From Cytobacillus oceanisediminis (GTDB lineage Bacteria; Bacillota; Bacilli; Bacillales; Cytobacillaceae), in contig NZ_QGTW01000010.1 in assembly GCF_003182355.1 (NCBI RefSeq), positions 124,001 through 188,000 on the forward strand: a stretch of 64,000 bases of DNA, in the 5' to 3' direction. The translations under genes and the position numbers were made by a program. Position 1 is the first letter of the stretch. Every line of letters starts with the position of its first letter. Below the pieces are notes generated by a model. It did no database searches. It saw only the letters and a program-made list of their open reading frames with translations, and had not been told where the DNA came from. Positions 1 to 8,932 of this stretch are shown here, one piece after another.

Positions 1-536
1 GGCTTGAATCTGTTGCTGAGGTCCGCATAGAAACTATTTTTCCTGAGCATTTGGAGAGAAGGGTACTTTCTGCCATGTTCAAAAACCATCCATATGAAGA
101 AGTTGCCTTTGATATTTACAAACTTGAAAACAAAGGGGAAGTTTTAGGTCTCGGTAAAATAGGAGAAATCCGCGAGATGACATTAGAGGAATTTGCCGGA
201 CATGTAAAAACAACTCTCGAAGTAGATAGAGTCCGCGTTGTAGGAGACCTTTCTTCGAAAGTTAAGAAAGTGGCTGTTCTTGGCGGTGATGGAAATAAGT
301 ATTTTATGTCCGCGAAAATGAAGGGTGCGGATGTTTATGTTACCGGAGATATGTATTATCATGTTGCCCACGATGCCATGATGGCGGGTCTAAATATAGT
401 GGACCCTGGCCATAATGTGGAAAAGGTAATGAAAAAAGGCGTCACAAAGAAATTGGAAATGCTTTGTACGGAAAAAGGGTATGAAGTGTCGATATTTCCT
501 TCCGAGATACATACGGATCCTTTTCAATTTGTATAA
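1..536 (+). CDS. Nif3-like dinuclear metal-centre protein, 3' part (YqfO family)
   Basis: The reading frame is already open at base 3, so the gene starts upstream of the window and only about 178 C-terminal residues are visible. The visible part holds the end of the inserted CutA-like domain (NHPYEEVAFDIYKL) and the C-terminal Nif3 segment (VYVTGDMYYHVAHDA, then GLNIVDPGHNVEKV), whose His and Asp residues are typical metal ligands of this family. The family forms ring-shaped hexamers; its cellular function is unsettled, although it is often labelled GTP cyclohydrolase 1 type 2-like. It precedes ispH, as yqfO does in Bacillus subtilis. A shared terminator separates the two convergent genes. 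Confidence 0.9.
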   Translation, partial: LESVAEVRIETIFPEHLERRVLSAMFKNHPYEEVAFDIYKLENKGEVLGLGKIGEIREMTLEEFAGHVKTTLEVDRVRVVGDLSSKVKKVAVLGGDGNKYFMSAKMKGADVYVTGDMYYHVAHDAMMAGLNIVDPGHNVEKVMKKGVTKKLEMLCTEKGYEVSIFPSEIHTDPFQFV

Positions 537-542
537 ATGTAT

Positions 543-577
543 AAAAAGAGCCGGCTTCCCTCGAAACCGGTTCTTTT
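543..577. terminator. Bidirectional terminator between yqfO-like gene and ispH
   Basis: An inverted repeat, AAAAGAGCCGG and CCGGTTCTTTT, surrounds a 12-base loop, with T-runs on both strands. It serves the two convergent genes on either side. Confidence 0.8.
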
Positions 578-580
578 GTA

Positions 581-1531
581 TTACATTTTAGTGGCTTTCT
601 TCACTTTAGGAAGAATTTTATTTAACGGTACTTTTTTCTCGCGTGTCCATGTAGACTCTTCTTTTGGATCGTATTGTTCAAGAAAGGTGATGACTTCCTT
701 CGTAATAGGTGTTGGTGTTGAGGCGCCTGCAGTAACTGCAACAGTGGAAGCGTCTTTAAGCCAACTTACATCAAGTTCTGTGATGTCGGCAATCCGGTAG
801 GCTTTCGTACCTGCGATTTCCTCAGAAACCTGGGCAAGTCGATTCGAGTTATTGCTCTTTGGGTCCCCAACAACAATCAGGACATCTGCCTGGCCGGCTT
901 GTTCTGCGACAGCCTCTTGGCGTACCTGGGTAGCCATACATATTTCTTTGTGAAATTCTGCATGAGGATATCTTTCCTTTATTTGCTCCATGACATGGCC
1001 AACATCCCATTGGCTCATTGTCGTCTGGTTTGTCACAAGAATTTTATCAGCTTTGATATTTAATTCGTTCACGTCTTCGATTGTTTGTACAAGGTGAACA
1101 GCGTGCGGCGCTACCCCTACTGCCCCTTCAGGCTCAGGATGTCCTTTTTTGCCGATGTAGATAATCTGAAAACCTTCTTTTTCTTTCTCTCTAATCAGAT
1201 CATGAGTCCTTGTTACATCCGGACACGTAGCATCAATTGTCACTAAGCCTTTTTGTTTGGCTGCTTCCCGTACTTGCGGAGAAATGCCGTGGGCTGTGAA
1301 AATGACAGTCCCTTTATCAACTTTATCCAAAATTTCTTTTCTGTCATTTCCATCGAGAGTAATGATGCCCTCTTCTTCAAAAGCATCCGTTACGTGCTTA
1401 TTGTGGACGATCATACCCAAAATATAAATCGGTCTTGGCAATGATGGGTCGAGTGCTGCGTTTCTGGCAATTACCATCGCATCAACCACACCATAACAAT
1501 ATCCCCGAGGAGAGATTTTTATGACATTCAT
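581..1531 (-). CDS. ispH: 4-hydroxy-3-methylbut-2-enyl diphosphate reductase
   Basis: IspH catalyses the last step of the MEP isoprenoid pathway, converting HMBPP to IPP and DMAPP with a 4Fe-4S cluster. The 316-aa product has the three conserved cluster cysteines at about C12 (RGYCYGV), C103 (DATCPDV) and C198 (EICMATQ). It also has the substrate-site HGISP (H81), HPEPEG around residue 131, and TNQTTMS. The length fits the Bacillus type. The ATG follows a GAGGAT ribosome site. ispG of the same pathway is also in this window, at 8932-10053 on the same strand, but in a separate transcription unit. Confidence 0.97.
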   Translation of the reverse strand: MNVIKISPRGYCYGVVDAMVIARNAALDPSLPRPIYILGMIVHNKHVTDAFEEEGIITLDGNDRKEILDKVDKGTVIFTAHGISPQVREAAKQKGLVTIDATCPDVTRTHDLIREKEKEGFQIIYIGKKGHPEPEGAVGVAPHAVHLVQTIEDVNELNIKADKILVTNQTTMSQWDVGHVMEQIKERYPHAEFHKEICMATQVRQEAVAEQAGQADVLIVVGDPKSNNSNRLAQVSEEIAGTKAYRIADITELDVSWLKDASTVAVTAGASTPTPITKEVITFLEQYDPKEESTWTREKKVPLNKILPKVKKATKM

Positions 1532-1792
1532 CCGTTTATCCTCCCTAATTACAGCTTTTATCTGAATTGAATTTTGATTATGTTCATGTTAAAACACCAG
1601 GGAAAACCCCAGTATGCTTATTCTATTATATAAGAGATAGCGGGATAATACAAAAAGCAAAAAAGGGAATGAAAATAACATGCATTAGGCTTCAATGACA
1701 CTATTCCCGGAGGAGAGAATGATGAAAGGGAGTGATGGTTCTTGTATAAAGCCACTAAAATCTTAATAGCCACGAAACTACAAAGTAAAAAA

Positions 1793-1820
1793 ACAAAGAA
1801 TGCCTTTCGCATTCTTTGCC
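1793..1820 (-). terminator. Terminator after vrrA-like gene
   Basis: The hairpin CAAAGAATGC / GCATTCTTTG ends in a T-run on the minus strand (A-run on plus), two bases beyond the end of the 1822-2382 gene. Confidence 0.7.
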
Positions 1821-1821
1821 A

Positions 1822-2382
1822 TTATATATATAATTTGGGCTTGGATTCACGGCTTCTCGAACTTCCGGAGACCGGCGGTTCTTTTTCATTAACTGTTTCA
1901 GTCTTTTTTCGTTGTGATGGAGATTGCTTAGCTCTGGCTTTAACTTCTGTGCTTGATTTTTCTGTTTCTTCGGAAGACTGCTCTTCCGGAGTATCCTTCA
2001 AGCCCCTGTACAGCTTCCACATGGCCGGCAGGTTCCTAACCAGCGGCCCATACTGCTGAACCATGGGCCCAATCTGCTGTGCTGTATTTAAAACCTTTTG
2101 GGTATTATTTAAAAAGCCATTTATAGAAGCAGGATTGCTTATTGCCTGCAGTATGCCCCCGCCTGTACGTGAGCCTCCTGCTGCTCTGGCAGCACCCATT
2201 CCGCCTGGAGTCTGGGCATTTCCTTTTCCTAATAGTTTAGAGAGCAATCCCCCGCCTCCACGGCGCATTCCCGGAGCGCCTCTCATAGTTGGCCCCATGT
2301 GAGCTCTGCCTTGCATCGGATTCATAAAAGGATACGGGGGCATTCCTCCGCGCATGGGAGGCCTTGGTCCTGGCATCATCAT
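1822..2382 (-). CDS. yqfQ: VrrA/YqfQ-like low-complexity protein
   Basis: The 186-aa product starts with a Met/Pro/Gly/Arg-rich segment (MMMPGPRPPMRGGMPPYP), then a Gly-rich LLSKLLGKGN stretch. A helical part with FLNNTQKVLNTAQQIGPMVQQYGPLVRNLPAMWKLYRGL follows, and the tail is charged. This build and the position between ispH and cshB match the YqfQ/VrrA family, named for variable-repeat locus vrrA in the Bacillus cereus group; YqfQ has been linked to the spore in B. subtilis. I chose the ATG at 2382 because GGAGG lies 6 bases upstream; a longer upstream start lacks such a site. The molecular function is unknown. Confidence 0.75.
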   Translation of the reverse strand: MMMPGPRPPMRGGMPPYPFMNPMQGRAHMGPTMRGAPGMRRGGGGLLSKLLGKGNAQTPGGMGAARAAGGSRTGGGILQAISNPASINGFLNNTQKVLNTAQQIGPMVQQYGPLVRNLPAMWKLYRGLKDTPEEQSSEETEKSSTEVKARAKQSPSQRKKTETVNEKEPPVSGSSRSRESKPKLYI

Positions 2383-2687
2383 TGTTTGCCTCCTTTCAAA
2401 AACACTCTCTTCTGCCATAGAAGCAGGCAGTGGAAATAGTCTAATTGCACCCATACATTAAAGTATGCGTTTATTACATTTTGGTTTAGGTATTATGCGG
2501 AAGATTCTTATTTTCTTGTTAAAAATCATTTGAATAGCCCATCATAAAAATATATATGCCTGTATGAGTGGTTATTTGGAGGAAACTTTATTATAATAAC
2601 AGGATGTAAGAAAAGCTCGAAGCTGGACACTTTTAGTTGGTACAAGTATGTTTCTTACTTTTAAATAAATGAATCGGGTGCATTCCA

Positions 2688-2711
2688 ATGCTGCTGAATA
2701 TCAAGCAGCAT
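2688..2711 (+). promoter_or_regulatory. Hairpin in the cshB leader
   Basis: ATGCTGCT and AGCAGCAT form an 8-bp stem with an 8-base loop about 30 bases before the cshB start. No T-run follows, so it is not an intrinsic terminator. It could act as an RNA control element in the leader; this is only a suggestion. Confidence 0.35.
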
Positions 2712-2742
2712 AGGTTAACCTGAATCACTGAGGAGTTTTTAT

Positions 2743-4053
2743 ATGAACGAAACGAAATTTGACCGATTTAACCTTAAGCCATTTATAATAGAAGCAGTGA
2801 AAGAATTTGGCTTTTACGAGCCAACAGAAATTCAGGAAAGAATGATTCCAGCTGTCCTCAAGGGGGAAAGCGCCATTGGCCAGTCCCAGACAGGTACAGG
2901 CAAAACCCATTCCTACGTATTGCCTATTTTGCAAAAGGTTGATCCTTCCCGCCAGGAGGTTCAGGCAATAATAGCCGCGCCTACAAGAGAGCTTGCCAAC
3001 CAGATCTATCATGAAATCCTGAAGGTGACTGAGCATTGTCCTGAGGGAGAAGAAATAACAGCACGCTGTTATATTGGAGGAACGGACAAGCAAAGGACGA
3101 TTGAAAAACTGAAAAAACAGCCGCATGTTGTAGTTGGGACACCTGGGAGAATTAATGACCTTGTGAAGGAGCAGGCTTTGTTTGTCCATACCGCAGAAAT
3201 CCTTGTGGTTGATGAAGCCGATTTAATGCTTGATATGGGATTCATCGAGGACGTTGACCAGGTTGCGGCGAGAATGCCTGAAAAACTGCAAATGCTTGTG
3301 TTCTCAGCAACGATCCCTGAGAAACTGAAGCCATTTTTAAAGAAGTATATGGAAAATCCAAAGTATGTTCATATTGAGCCCAAGCAGGCAACTGCCGCTA
3401 ATATTGAACACTGGCTGCTTCCATCCAGGCATCGCAATAAAGTAAATCTGGTATATGAAGCACTGACTTCTTTTAATCCTTATTTAGCCATTGTTTTTAC
3501 AAATACGAAGAAAAAAGCGGATGAAGTCGCGGATGGATTAATCAGCAAAGGCCTTAAAGTCGGCCGTATTCACGGGGACCTAAACCCGCGTGAACGGAAA
3601 AAAATGATGAAGCAAATATTGGATCTCGAGTTCCAATACATCGTGGCGACTGACCTTGCAGCAAGAGGAATTGACATAAAGGGAATCAGCCATGTGATTA
3701 ACTACGAGCTTCCGACTGATTTGGACTTTTATATTCATCGTGTGGGTCGTACAGCCCGAGCAGGTTTCTCAGGAATTGCATTGACAGTGTATGAGACTTC
3801 CGATGAAGATTCATTAAATAGGCTTGAAAAGATGGGGATTGAATTCCAGCATAAGGATCTGCAAAAAGGGGAATGGACAGATCTTGAAAGTCGCAATAAA
3901 CGGAAGAACCGCCAAAAACAAACGGATGACATAGATAAAAAAGCTTCATCCTTGGTGCAAAAGCCGAAAAAAGTGAAGCCAGGCTATAAAAAGAAAATGA
4001 AATGGGAAATGGATAAAATTAAAAAACGCGAAAGAAGAATAAAGCGTAAATAA
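2743..4053 (+). CDS. cshB: DEAD-box ATP-dependent RNA helicase CshB
   Basis: An RNA helicase that unwinds structured RNA using ATP; CshB in B. subtilis works with cold-shock proteins. The 436-aa product shows the family motifs in order: Walker A SQTGTGKT (48-55), PTREL (80-84), GTPGR (about 132-136), DEAD (157-160), SAT (188-190), then ARGID and [10 protein letters not shown] in the second RecA domain. A Lys/Arg-rich tail ([28 protein letters not shown] region) probably binds RNA. Position between the vrrA-like gene and nfo matches B. subtilis yqfR. The ribosome site GAGGAG precedes the ATG. Confidence 0.95.
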   Translation: MNETKFDRFNLKPFIIEAVKEFGFYEPTEIQERMIPAVLKGESAIGQSQTGTGKTHSYVLPILQKVDPSRQEVQAIIAAPTRELANQIYHEILKVTEHCPEGEEITARCYIGGTDKQRTIEKLKKQPHVVVGTPGRINDLVKEQALFVHTAEILVVDEADLMLDMGFIEDVDQVAARMPEKLQMLVFSATIPEKLKPFLKKYMENPKYVHIEPKQATAANIEHWLLPSRHRNKVNLVYEALTSFNPYLAIVFTNTKKKADEVADGLISKGLKVGRIHGDLNPRERKKMMKQILDLEFQYIVATDLAARGIDIKGISHVINYELPTDLDFYIHRVGRTARAGFSGIALTVYETSDEDSLNRLEKMGIEFQHKDLQKGEWTDLESRNKRKNRQKQTDDIDKKASSLVQKPKKVKPGYKKKMKWEMDKIKKRERRIKRK

Positions 4054-4081
4054 AGCTTATAAGGGAGAGGCAGGGATCATC

Positions 4082-4975
4082 ATGCTGAAAATTGGTTCAC
4101 ATGTTTCCATGAGCGGGAAAAAAATGCTTTTAGCAGCAAGTGAAGAAGCTGTTTCATACGGCTCCAATACTTTTATGGTTTATACAGGCGCCCCGCAAAA
4201 TACAAGAAGAAAAAAAATAGAGGATTTAAATATTGAAGCCGGGTTAAGGCATATGGAAGAGAACGGTATAGCTGATATTGTTGTACATGCCCCATATATC
4301 ATTAATATTGGCAATACGACAAACCCGTCGACTTTTGAATTAGGTGTTAATTTCCTGCGCTCTGAAATCGACCGTACAGAAGCAATAGGTGCAAGACAGA
4401 TCGTCCTTCATCCGGGGGCGCATGTAGGCGCTGGTACGGAAGAAGGAATTAAGAAAATAGTCGAAGGTCTGAATGAGGTGCTAGGTGGCGAAGAAAAGGT
4501 ACAGATAGCACTTGAAACCATGGCTGGCAAAGGTTCAGAATGCGGAAAATCTTTTGAAGAGCTTGCCATGATTATTGATGGGGTCAATTATAATGACCAT
4601 CTTTCTGTTTGCTTTGATACATGCCATACGCATGATGCGGGGTATGATATCGTTAATGATTTCGATGGCGTATTGGAAAGATTTGATAAGATTATCGGCT
4701 TAGATCGCCTAAAGGTTCTTCATATTAATGACAGCAAAAATGAACGCGGCATGCGCAAAGACCGCCATGAAAATATCGGTTTTGGCCATATTGGTTTTAA
4801 AGCGCTAAATTATATCGTCCATCATCCTCAATTAAAGAATGTCCCAAAAATTCTTGAGACCCCTTATGTTGGGGAAGACAAGAATAATAAAAAGGCGCCA
4901 TACAAGCATGAAATTAATATGCTCCGCAATAAGGAATTCGATGAAAACCTTTTGGATGCTATTTTGGAAGGCTAA
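4082..4975 (+). CDS. nfo: Endonuclease IV (AP endonuclease)
   Basis: Zinc-dependent TIM-barrel enzyme that cuts DNA 5' of abasic sites in base-excision repair. The 297-aa product has the signature blocks [85 protein letters not shown] and ILETPYVG, which carry the His, Asp and Glu zinc ligands. It follows cshB by 28 bases with a GGGAGAGGCAGG ribosome site, so the two are probably co-transcribed. Its orthologue yqfS in B. subtilis also protects spore DNA. Confidence 0.96.
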   Translation: MLKIGSHVSMSGKKMLLAASEEAVSYGSNTFMVYTGAPQNTRRKKIEDLNIEAGLRHMEENGIADIVVHAPYIINIGNTTNPSTFELGVNFLRSEIDRTEAIGARQIVLHPGAHVGAGTEEGIKKIVEGLNEVLGGEEKVQIALETMAGKGSECGKSFEELAMIIDGVNYNDHLSVCFDTCHTHDAGYDIVNDFDGVLERFDKIIGLDRLKVLHINDSKNERGMRKDRHENIGFGHIGFKALNYIVHHPQLKNVPKILETPYVGEDKNNKKAPYKHEINMLRNKEFDENLLDAILEG

Positions 4976-4985
4976 ATGAATGGAG

Positions 4986-5014
4986 AAGCTGTGTATCGAT
5001 TACACAGCTTTTTG
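4986..5014. terminator. Terminator after nfo
   Basis: AAGCTGTGTA / TACACAGCTT stem with a TTTTTG run after it on the plus strand. Confidence 0.8.
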
Positions 5015-5048
5015 TATGGGTAAATTAAGTATTAGTAAAAACAAAAGG

Positions 5049-5303
5049 CTATTTTGTAAATTGCAGGAAGAGGCGGTTTACTTCCCTGGCGGTTTCCGGT
5101 CCGGCAATTTTGGCAATTTCCTTTATTAATTTTGTTCTCTCGCGATCTTCGAAGATATTTATTTGCTTTCCTCGCAGGTAGCCAGCAATCTTTTGTGCCT
5201 GCGGTTTTGTAATGCTGATGTTGAATTGCTCTCCATATTTTAATAATTCTTCTGCAGTAATATTGCTCATTTTATGATTTATAATGTTTTCAAAAATTTT
5301 CAT
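5049..5303 (-). CDS. yqfT: DUF2624 family protein (YqfT-like)
   Basis: Small 84-aa soluble helical protein starting MKIFENIINHKMSNITAEELL and containing ERTKLIKEIAKIAGPETAREVNRLF. This matches the DUF2624 family found at this place in Bacillus; its function is not known. Three in-frame starts are close together (GTG 5312, ATG 5309, ATG 5303) behind a GAGGAGG site. I use ATG 5303 because family members begin MKIF. Confidence 0.75.
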   Translation of the reverse strand: MKIFENIINHKMSNITAEELLKYGEQFNISITKPQAQKIAGYLRGKQINIFEDRERTKLIKEIAKIAGPETAREVNRLFLQFTK

Positions 5304-5432
5304 CCTCATCACTCCTCCTCTGTACTTTATGAGGGAAGAAGGGAAATCGTGACAGTTTTTATATACCGGCTGTTAACTTATAAAAGTCCTGTTTTCTTTA
5401 CTTTAAAAGCAAGTTCCTGTATACTTCATTTG

Positions 5433-5452
5433 TAAATCGGAATGATTCTTAA
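5433..5452 (+). promoter_or_regulatory. Zur-like operator upstream of the zinc importer
   Basis: AAATCGGAATGATTCTTAAT matches the left half of the Bacillus Zur box (AAATCGTAATNATTACGATTT) well and the right half poorly. It lies just before the zinc ABC genes, whose repressor is encoded two genes downstream. That supports zinc control, by family knowledge. Confidence 0.55.
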
Positions 5453-5469
5453 TATTACGGGTGATAAAA

Positions 5470-6255
5470 ATGGCAGAGCCAATAATAGAAATAAGGCACG
5501 TTTCTTATAGATATGAAAAAGAAAATGTTCTTGAGGATATAAATTTAACCATACATGAAGGGGATTTTCTGGGCATTGTAGGACCAAATGGTTCCGGTAA
5601 ATCCACCTTGATAAAACAGATACTGGGTTTGCTGAAAGTTCAAAAAGGGAGTGTTAAGCTTTTTGGACAGGAAATAAATCGCTTTAAGGAATGGCAAAAA
5701 GTAGGATTTGTTTCGCAAAAGGCTAATTCATTTAATACAGGATTCCCTGCAACTGTCTTTGAAGTTGTATCCAGCGGATTGACAAAGAAGCTCGGGCTTT
5801 TTAAGTTTTTTGGTAAAGCAGAACATCATAAAGTGCTCCAGGCGATTGATTCAGTGGGCCTGCTTGAATTTGCAAAACGGAATATCGGAGAACTTTCGGG
5901 CGGACAGCAGCAGCGAGTTTTCATTGCACGTGCATTAGTGAGCGACCCGAAGCTGTTAATACTTGATGAGCCGACAGTAGGAGTAGATGCAAAAACTGTC
6001 CAATCCTTTTACGAAATGCTTGACGACTTAAACAAAAAGCTTGGAATAACTCTTTTGCTGGTTACACATGACATTGGGACAATCTCGGATAAGGTCACTC
6101 ATGTTGCCTGCCTGAACAAAAATTTGCATTTCCATGGAAATACAGCAGAATTTGAGAGCTTGAATATTAGTGAGATGTCGGAGATTTACGGCCATGATGT
6201 CCATGTATTGACCCATAATCATGACCATCACAACCACGGAGGAACAGCCCGATGA
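5470..6255 (+). CDS. znuC: Zinc ABC transporter ATP-binding protein
   Basis: ATPase subunit that powers high-affinity zinc uptake. The 261-aa product has Walker A GPNGSGKST, the signature LSGGQQQR, Walker B LLILDEPT and the switch histidine in LLVTHDIG. Its tail is His-rich (HNHDHHNHGG), which fits metal handling. I chose ATG 5470 over the upstream GTG because GGGTGA is correctly spaced for it. It overlaps the permease gene by 4 bases (ATGA). No binding-protein gene is beside it, so the lipoprotein must be encoded elsewhere; the same is true of B. subtilis-like layouts without a linked znuA. Confidence 0.9.
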   Translation: MAEPIIEIRHVSYRYEKENVLEDINLTIHEGDFLGIVGPNGSGKSTLIKQILGLLKVQKGSVKLFGQEINRFKEWQKVGFVSQKANSFNTGFPATVFEVVSSGLTKKLGLFKFFGKAEHHKVLQAIDSVGLLEFAKRNIGELSGGQQQRVFIARALVSDPKLLILDEPTVGVDAKTVQSFYEMLDDLNKKLGITLLLVTHDIGTISDKVTHVACLNKNLHFHGNTAEFESLNISEMSEIYGHDVHVLTHNHDHHNHGGTAR

Positions 6256-7094
6256 TAGCAGGGATTTTACAATACGAATTTTTGCAAAATGCATTTTTAA
6301 CTGGAATCATAATCGGAATAATCGCTCCCTTGCTTGGCGTTTTTATCGTTGTCAGAAGGCTGTCACTAATTGCTGATGCTTTAAGTCATGTAACGCTTGC
6401 CGGGATTGCTGCCAGTCTTCTGCTTGAGAAAAAAGTGCTGGGGTTGAGCGGGTTAAACCCCCTTTATATGGGAATGGCTTTTTCAGTCGCTGGGTCTTTG
6501 TTTATTGAAAAGCTTAGGGCTGTATACAAGCATTATCAGGAGCTGGCAATTCCCATTATATTGTCAGGGGGAATTGGACTTGGCGCAATATTTATCTCCT
6601 TGGCCGACGGGTTCAATACCGACTTATTTAGCTATTTATTTGGAAGTGTAAGTGCGGTAAGCCGTCTAGATTTATGGACCATACTGATCATTAGTGTGTT
6701 TGTTATTGCACTTGTCCTTTTATTGTATAAAGAATTATTTTTGCTGTCTTTTGATGAAGAGCATGCAAAAGCATCCGGCATAGCAGCAAAGAGTGTTCAT
6801 TTTATTTTTATAATCATGGTGGCTTTGGTTATTGCTGCCTCTATGAGAATTGTCGGTATCCTTCTGGTTTCCTCTTTAATGACATTGCCGGTTGCAGCAA
6901 GCATCAGGGTTGCCAAAGGCTTTAAACAAACTATTTTCCTATCCATGCTGTTTGGTGAAGTTTCCGTGATAGGCGGATTGACGATTTCTTATTATATTGA
7001 TCTTGCGCCGGGAGGAACCATTGTCATTATTACAATACTCATACTGATTATCACCATTCTGGTAAAGAAGCTTTCAAGCATGAGGCCGGCCTAA
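6252..7094 (+). CDS. znuB: Zinc ABC transporter permease
   Basis: Membrane subunit of the zinc importer, ABC-3 family. The 280-aa product has about eight hydrophobic segments and the family blocks FIVVRRLSLIADALSHVTLAGIA (near residue 32), EEHAKASGI and MRIVGILLVSSLMTLPVAAS. Its start overlaps the znuC stop, so translation is probably coupled. A metal type other than zinc cannot be excluded from the permease alone; the Zur-like gene that follows makes zinc the best guess. Confidence 0.9.
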   Translation: MIAGILQYEFLQNAFLTGIIIGIIAPLLGVFIVVRRLSLIADALSHVTLAGIAASLLLEKKVLGLSGLNPLYMGMAFSVAGSLFIEKLRAVYKHYQELAIPIILSGGIGLGAIFISLADGFNTDLFSYLFGSVSAVSRLDLWTILIISVFVIALVLLLYKELFLLSFDEEHAKASGIAAKSVHFIFIIMVALVIAASMRIVGILLVSSLMTLPVAASIRVAKGFKQTIFLSMLFGEVSVIGGLTISYYIDLAPGGTIVIITILILIITILVKKLSSMRPA

Positions 7095-7198
7095 AACAAA
7101 TTTTAATAAAAAGAGGAGTTTTTTAGCACTATTGGATAGGTTGTTACCGGTTAGGCAAAAGCTTTGATTCTTGAGAGCAGGAACACGAGGTGAAAAGA

Positions 7199-7609
7199 AT
7201 GAATGTGAATGAAGCAATGCAGCTTTTAAAAGATAAAGGCTATAAGCATACAGGAAAAAGGGAAGAGATGCTTCAGCTTTTCGCTGATAGCGATAAATAT
7301 TTAACTGCCAAAGATGTTCTGGAAAAAATGAAGGACAACTACCCTGGGCTAAGCTTTGATACAATATACAGAAATTTATCATTGTTTGTGGATTTGGATA
7401 TTTTTGAGATGACAGAGCTTTCTGGAGAAAAACACTTCCGATTTACATGTTCACATGAGCATCACCATCATCATTTTATCTGTTTAGACTGCGGGAAGAC
7501 TAAAGAGATTGAAGTTTGTCCCATGAAACAGGTTCAAGAAAACCTGAAAGGTTATGATGTTTCCGGTCACAAGTTTGAAATATACGGAAAATGTCCGGAA
7601 TGTTTCTAA
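7199..7609 (+). CDS. zur: Fur-family metalloregulator, Zur type
   Basis: Dimeric repressor that senses zinc and controls zinc uptake genes. The 136-aa product has the N-terminal winged helix ([24 protein letters not shown]) and a His-rich regulatory site (HEHHHHH, 86-92). Two CxxC pairs, C95/C98 and C132/C135, form the structural zinc site. The GAGGTGA ribosome site is spaced for ATG 7199, not the GTG at 7190 that lies inside it. The gene order znuC-znuB-zur is the main reason to call it Zur rather than Fur or PerR. Confidence 0.88.
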   Translation: MNVNEAMQLLKDKGYKHTGKREEMLQLFADSDKYLTAKDVLEKMKDNYPGLSFDTIYRNLSLFVDLDIFEMTELSGEKHFRFTCSHEHHHHHFICLDCGKTKEIEVCPMKQVQENLKGYDVSGHKFEIYGKCPECF

Positions 7610-7618
7610 ATTAAGCAC

Positions 7619-7658
7619 AAAAAAGCATGGGTGCTTAGAAAAGCTCCCATGCTTTTTA
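7619..7658. terminator. Bidirectional terminator after zur
   Basis: AAAAAGCATGGG ... CCCATGCTTTTT forms a long stem with T-runs on both strands. It also ends the convergent nucleotidase gene. Confidence 0.8.
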
Positions 7659-7670
7659 TATATGGTGAAT

Positions 7671-8234
7671 TTATTTTAGCCAGTTTTCTACCCATTTATA
7701 AGCTTCCTGCCAACTGCTGACCCTTATGACTCCATTTGGGAGAGGGTCTCGATTATAGGGGGTGTCGAATAAAATGACAGGGATTTTGCAAGTTTCATGA
7801 ATCATGACAGCATTATCATGTTTATCTTCAAGAAAGATGTCTACCTCAAACTTCTTTGCTGCCCGAATTTTATCATGTGTTCCAATCAGTTCAATGTGAT
7901 TAAATTCTAAAGCGTTCTCCAAAAACCATTCCTCTGTTATTTGCTGAAGATGTGAGCCGCGTGCACTAATAAAATATAGTTCATGGTCTTGTCTCCATTT
8001 TGTCAGGATTTCTTTTGCTCCATCTGCAAGGGGAGATTCCCTGTATATTACTGGTTCATTTTCTTTAAACCATTTCGCGAATTCTTTTTCGGATATATCC
8101 ACAAGTGGAGTTAAATCATATTGTTTAATATCAGCCAGGGTTATATTCAGATTAAATGCTTTATTTAAATATGGAATCATGGATGATGGACATGTAACCG
8201 TGCCATCAATGTCAATTCCAAAACGCTTCTTCAT
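7671..8234 (-). CDS. yqfW: HAD-family putative 5'-nucleotidase (YqfW-like)
   Basis: The 187-aa product starts MKKRFGIDIDGTVTCPSSM, where DIDGT is HAD motif I with the nucleophilic Asp. YFISARGS fits motif II, and LEDKHDNA the acidic motif near the end. It matches the 5'(3')-deoxyribonucleotidase / YqfW family, which removes phosphate from nucleotides or a related substrate; the substrate here is not known. An AGGAGAGC ribosome site precedes the ATG. Confidence 0.82.
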   Translation of the reverse strand: MKKRFGIDIDGTVTCPSSMIPYLNKAFNLNITLADIKQYDLTPLVDISEKEFAKWFKENEPVIYRESPLADGAKEILTKWRQDHELYFISARGSHLQQITEEWFLENALEFNHIELIGTHDKIRAAKKFEVDIFLEDKHDNAVMIHETCKIPVILFDTPYNRDPLPNGVIRVSSWQEAYKWVENWLK

Positions 8235-8440
8235 AATAGTTGCTCTCCTTTAATTACATATATCCCTTATCTTAACAAAAGTCCCGTCCATGCAAAAGAG
8301 CAATGGCTCTAATGCTGTTCTGCCAGGCATTAATCGATAGTCAAACATTAACATCTTAAAAAGAACACATATCGTAAACACTATAAATGCTCCATTAAGT
8401 AATACTTTTGTAAGGAACACAGTAAAGAAAGCGAGGGTTC

Positions 8441-8890
8441 ATGATGGCAGACCAAGAGCGCACCAATGAAGAGTACGATCTTCGCCATAGCGAGCGAATT
8501 GGGGAAGCTACTACTGATTATGATTATACAGAAGAAACCTCTGCAGAAATCGCAGCGCCTGGTGTCTATGACAGGGCGTTGGACAGGGAAGAAGCTAATG
8601 CAGATTATAGAGAAGAAACCTCTGCGGAAATCGCAGCGCCTGGTGTCTATGACAGGGCAGTGGACAGGGAGGATGAAAATGAAATAGCTACTGCCGGCAG
8701 GGGAGTCGGATACGCGGCCCTGGCATTGTCCATTCTATCTCTGTTTGTATTGCCGGTTCTGTTTGGAGCGACAGGCATTGTCCTTGGTTTTATAGCCCGC
8801 CGAAGAGGATCAGAAACCCTTGGGAACTGGGCAATAGGAATTGGAGCCATTTCGATTATTGTTGGCATGTTTATCTTGCCGTTTTTTTAA
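8441..8890 (+). CDS. yqfX: DUF4190 membrane protein with internal repeat (YqfX-like)
   Basis: The 149-aa product has a charged N-terminal half and two C-terminal membrane segments (about residues 85-118 and 126-148), a DUF4190-type end. The soluble half holds two near-identical 27-residue copies of EETSAEIAAPGVYDRALDRE, encoded by an 81-bp direct repeat starting at 8531 and 8612. ATG 8441 and ATG 8444 are both possible behind GCGAGGG. Function unknown; the position before ispG matches yqfX of B. subtilis. Confidence 0.75.
   Translation: MMADQERTNEEYDLRHSERIGEATTDYDYTEETSAEIAAPGVYDRALDREEANADYREETSAEIAAPGVYDRAVDREDENEIATAGRGVGYAALALSILSLFVLPVLFGATGIVLGFIARRRGSETLGNWAIGIGAISIIVGMFILPFF
8531..8674 (+). 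repeat. 81-bp tandem repeat inside yqfX-like gene
   Basis: Two copies with a period of 81 bases differ at few positions (for example GCAGAA versus GCGGAA). The repeat keeps the frame and so can expand or shrink the protein by 27 residues. Confidence 0.8.
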
Positions 8891-8898
8891 AGCAAAGT

Positions 8899-8932
8899 AA
8901 AAAAGCCTGGCACCTTCTGGCCAGGCTTTTTT
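8899..8932. terminator. Bidirectional terminator between yqfX-like gene and ispG
   Basis: AAAAGCCTGG / CCAGGCTTTT stem with T-runs on both sides; it serves both convergent genes. Confidence 0.8.

Noticed and set aside
1618..1812. 64-codon frame on the minus strand
   Set aside because: No ribosome site or family features, and it covers the terminator of the vrrA-like gene.
3698..3949. Minus-strand frames inside cshB
   Set aside because: Shadows of the helicase gene with no own signals.
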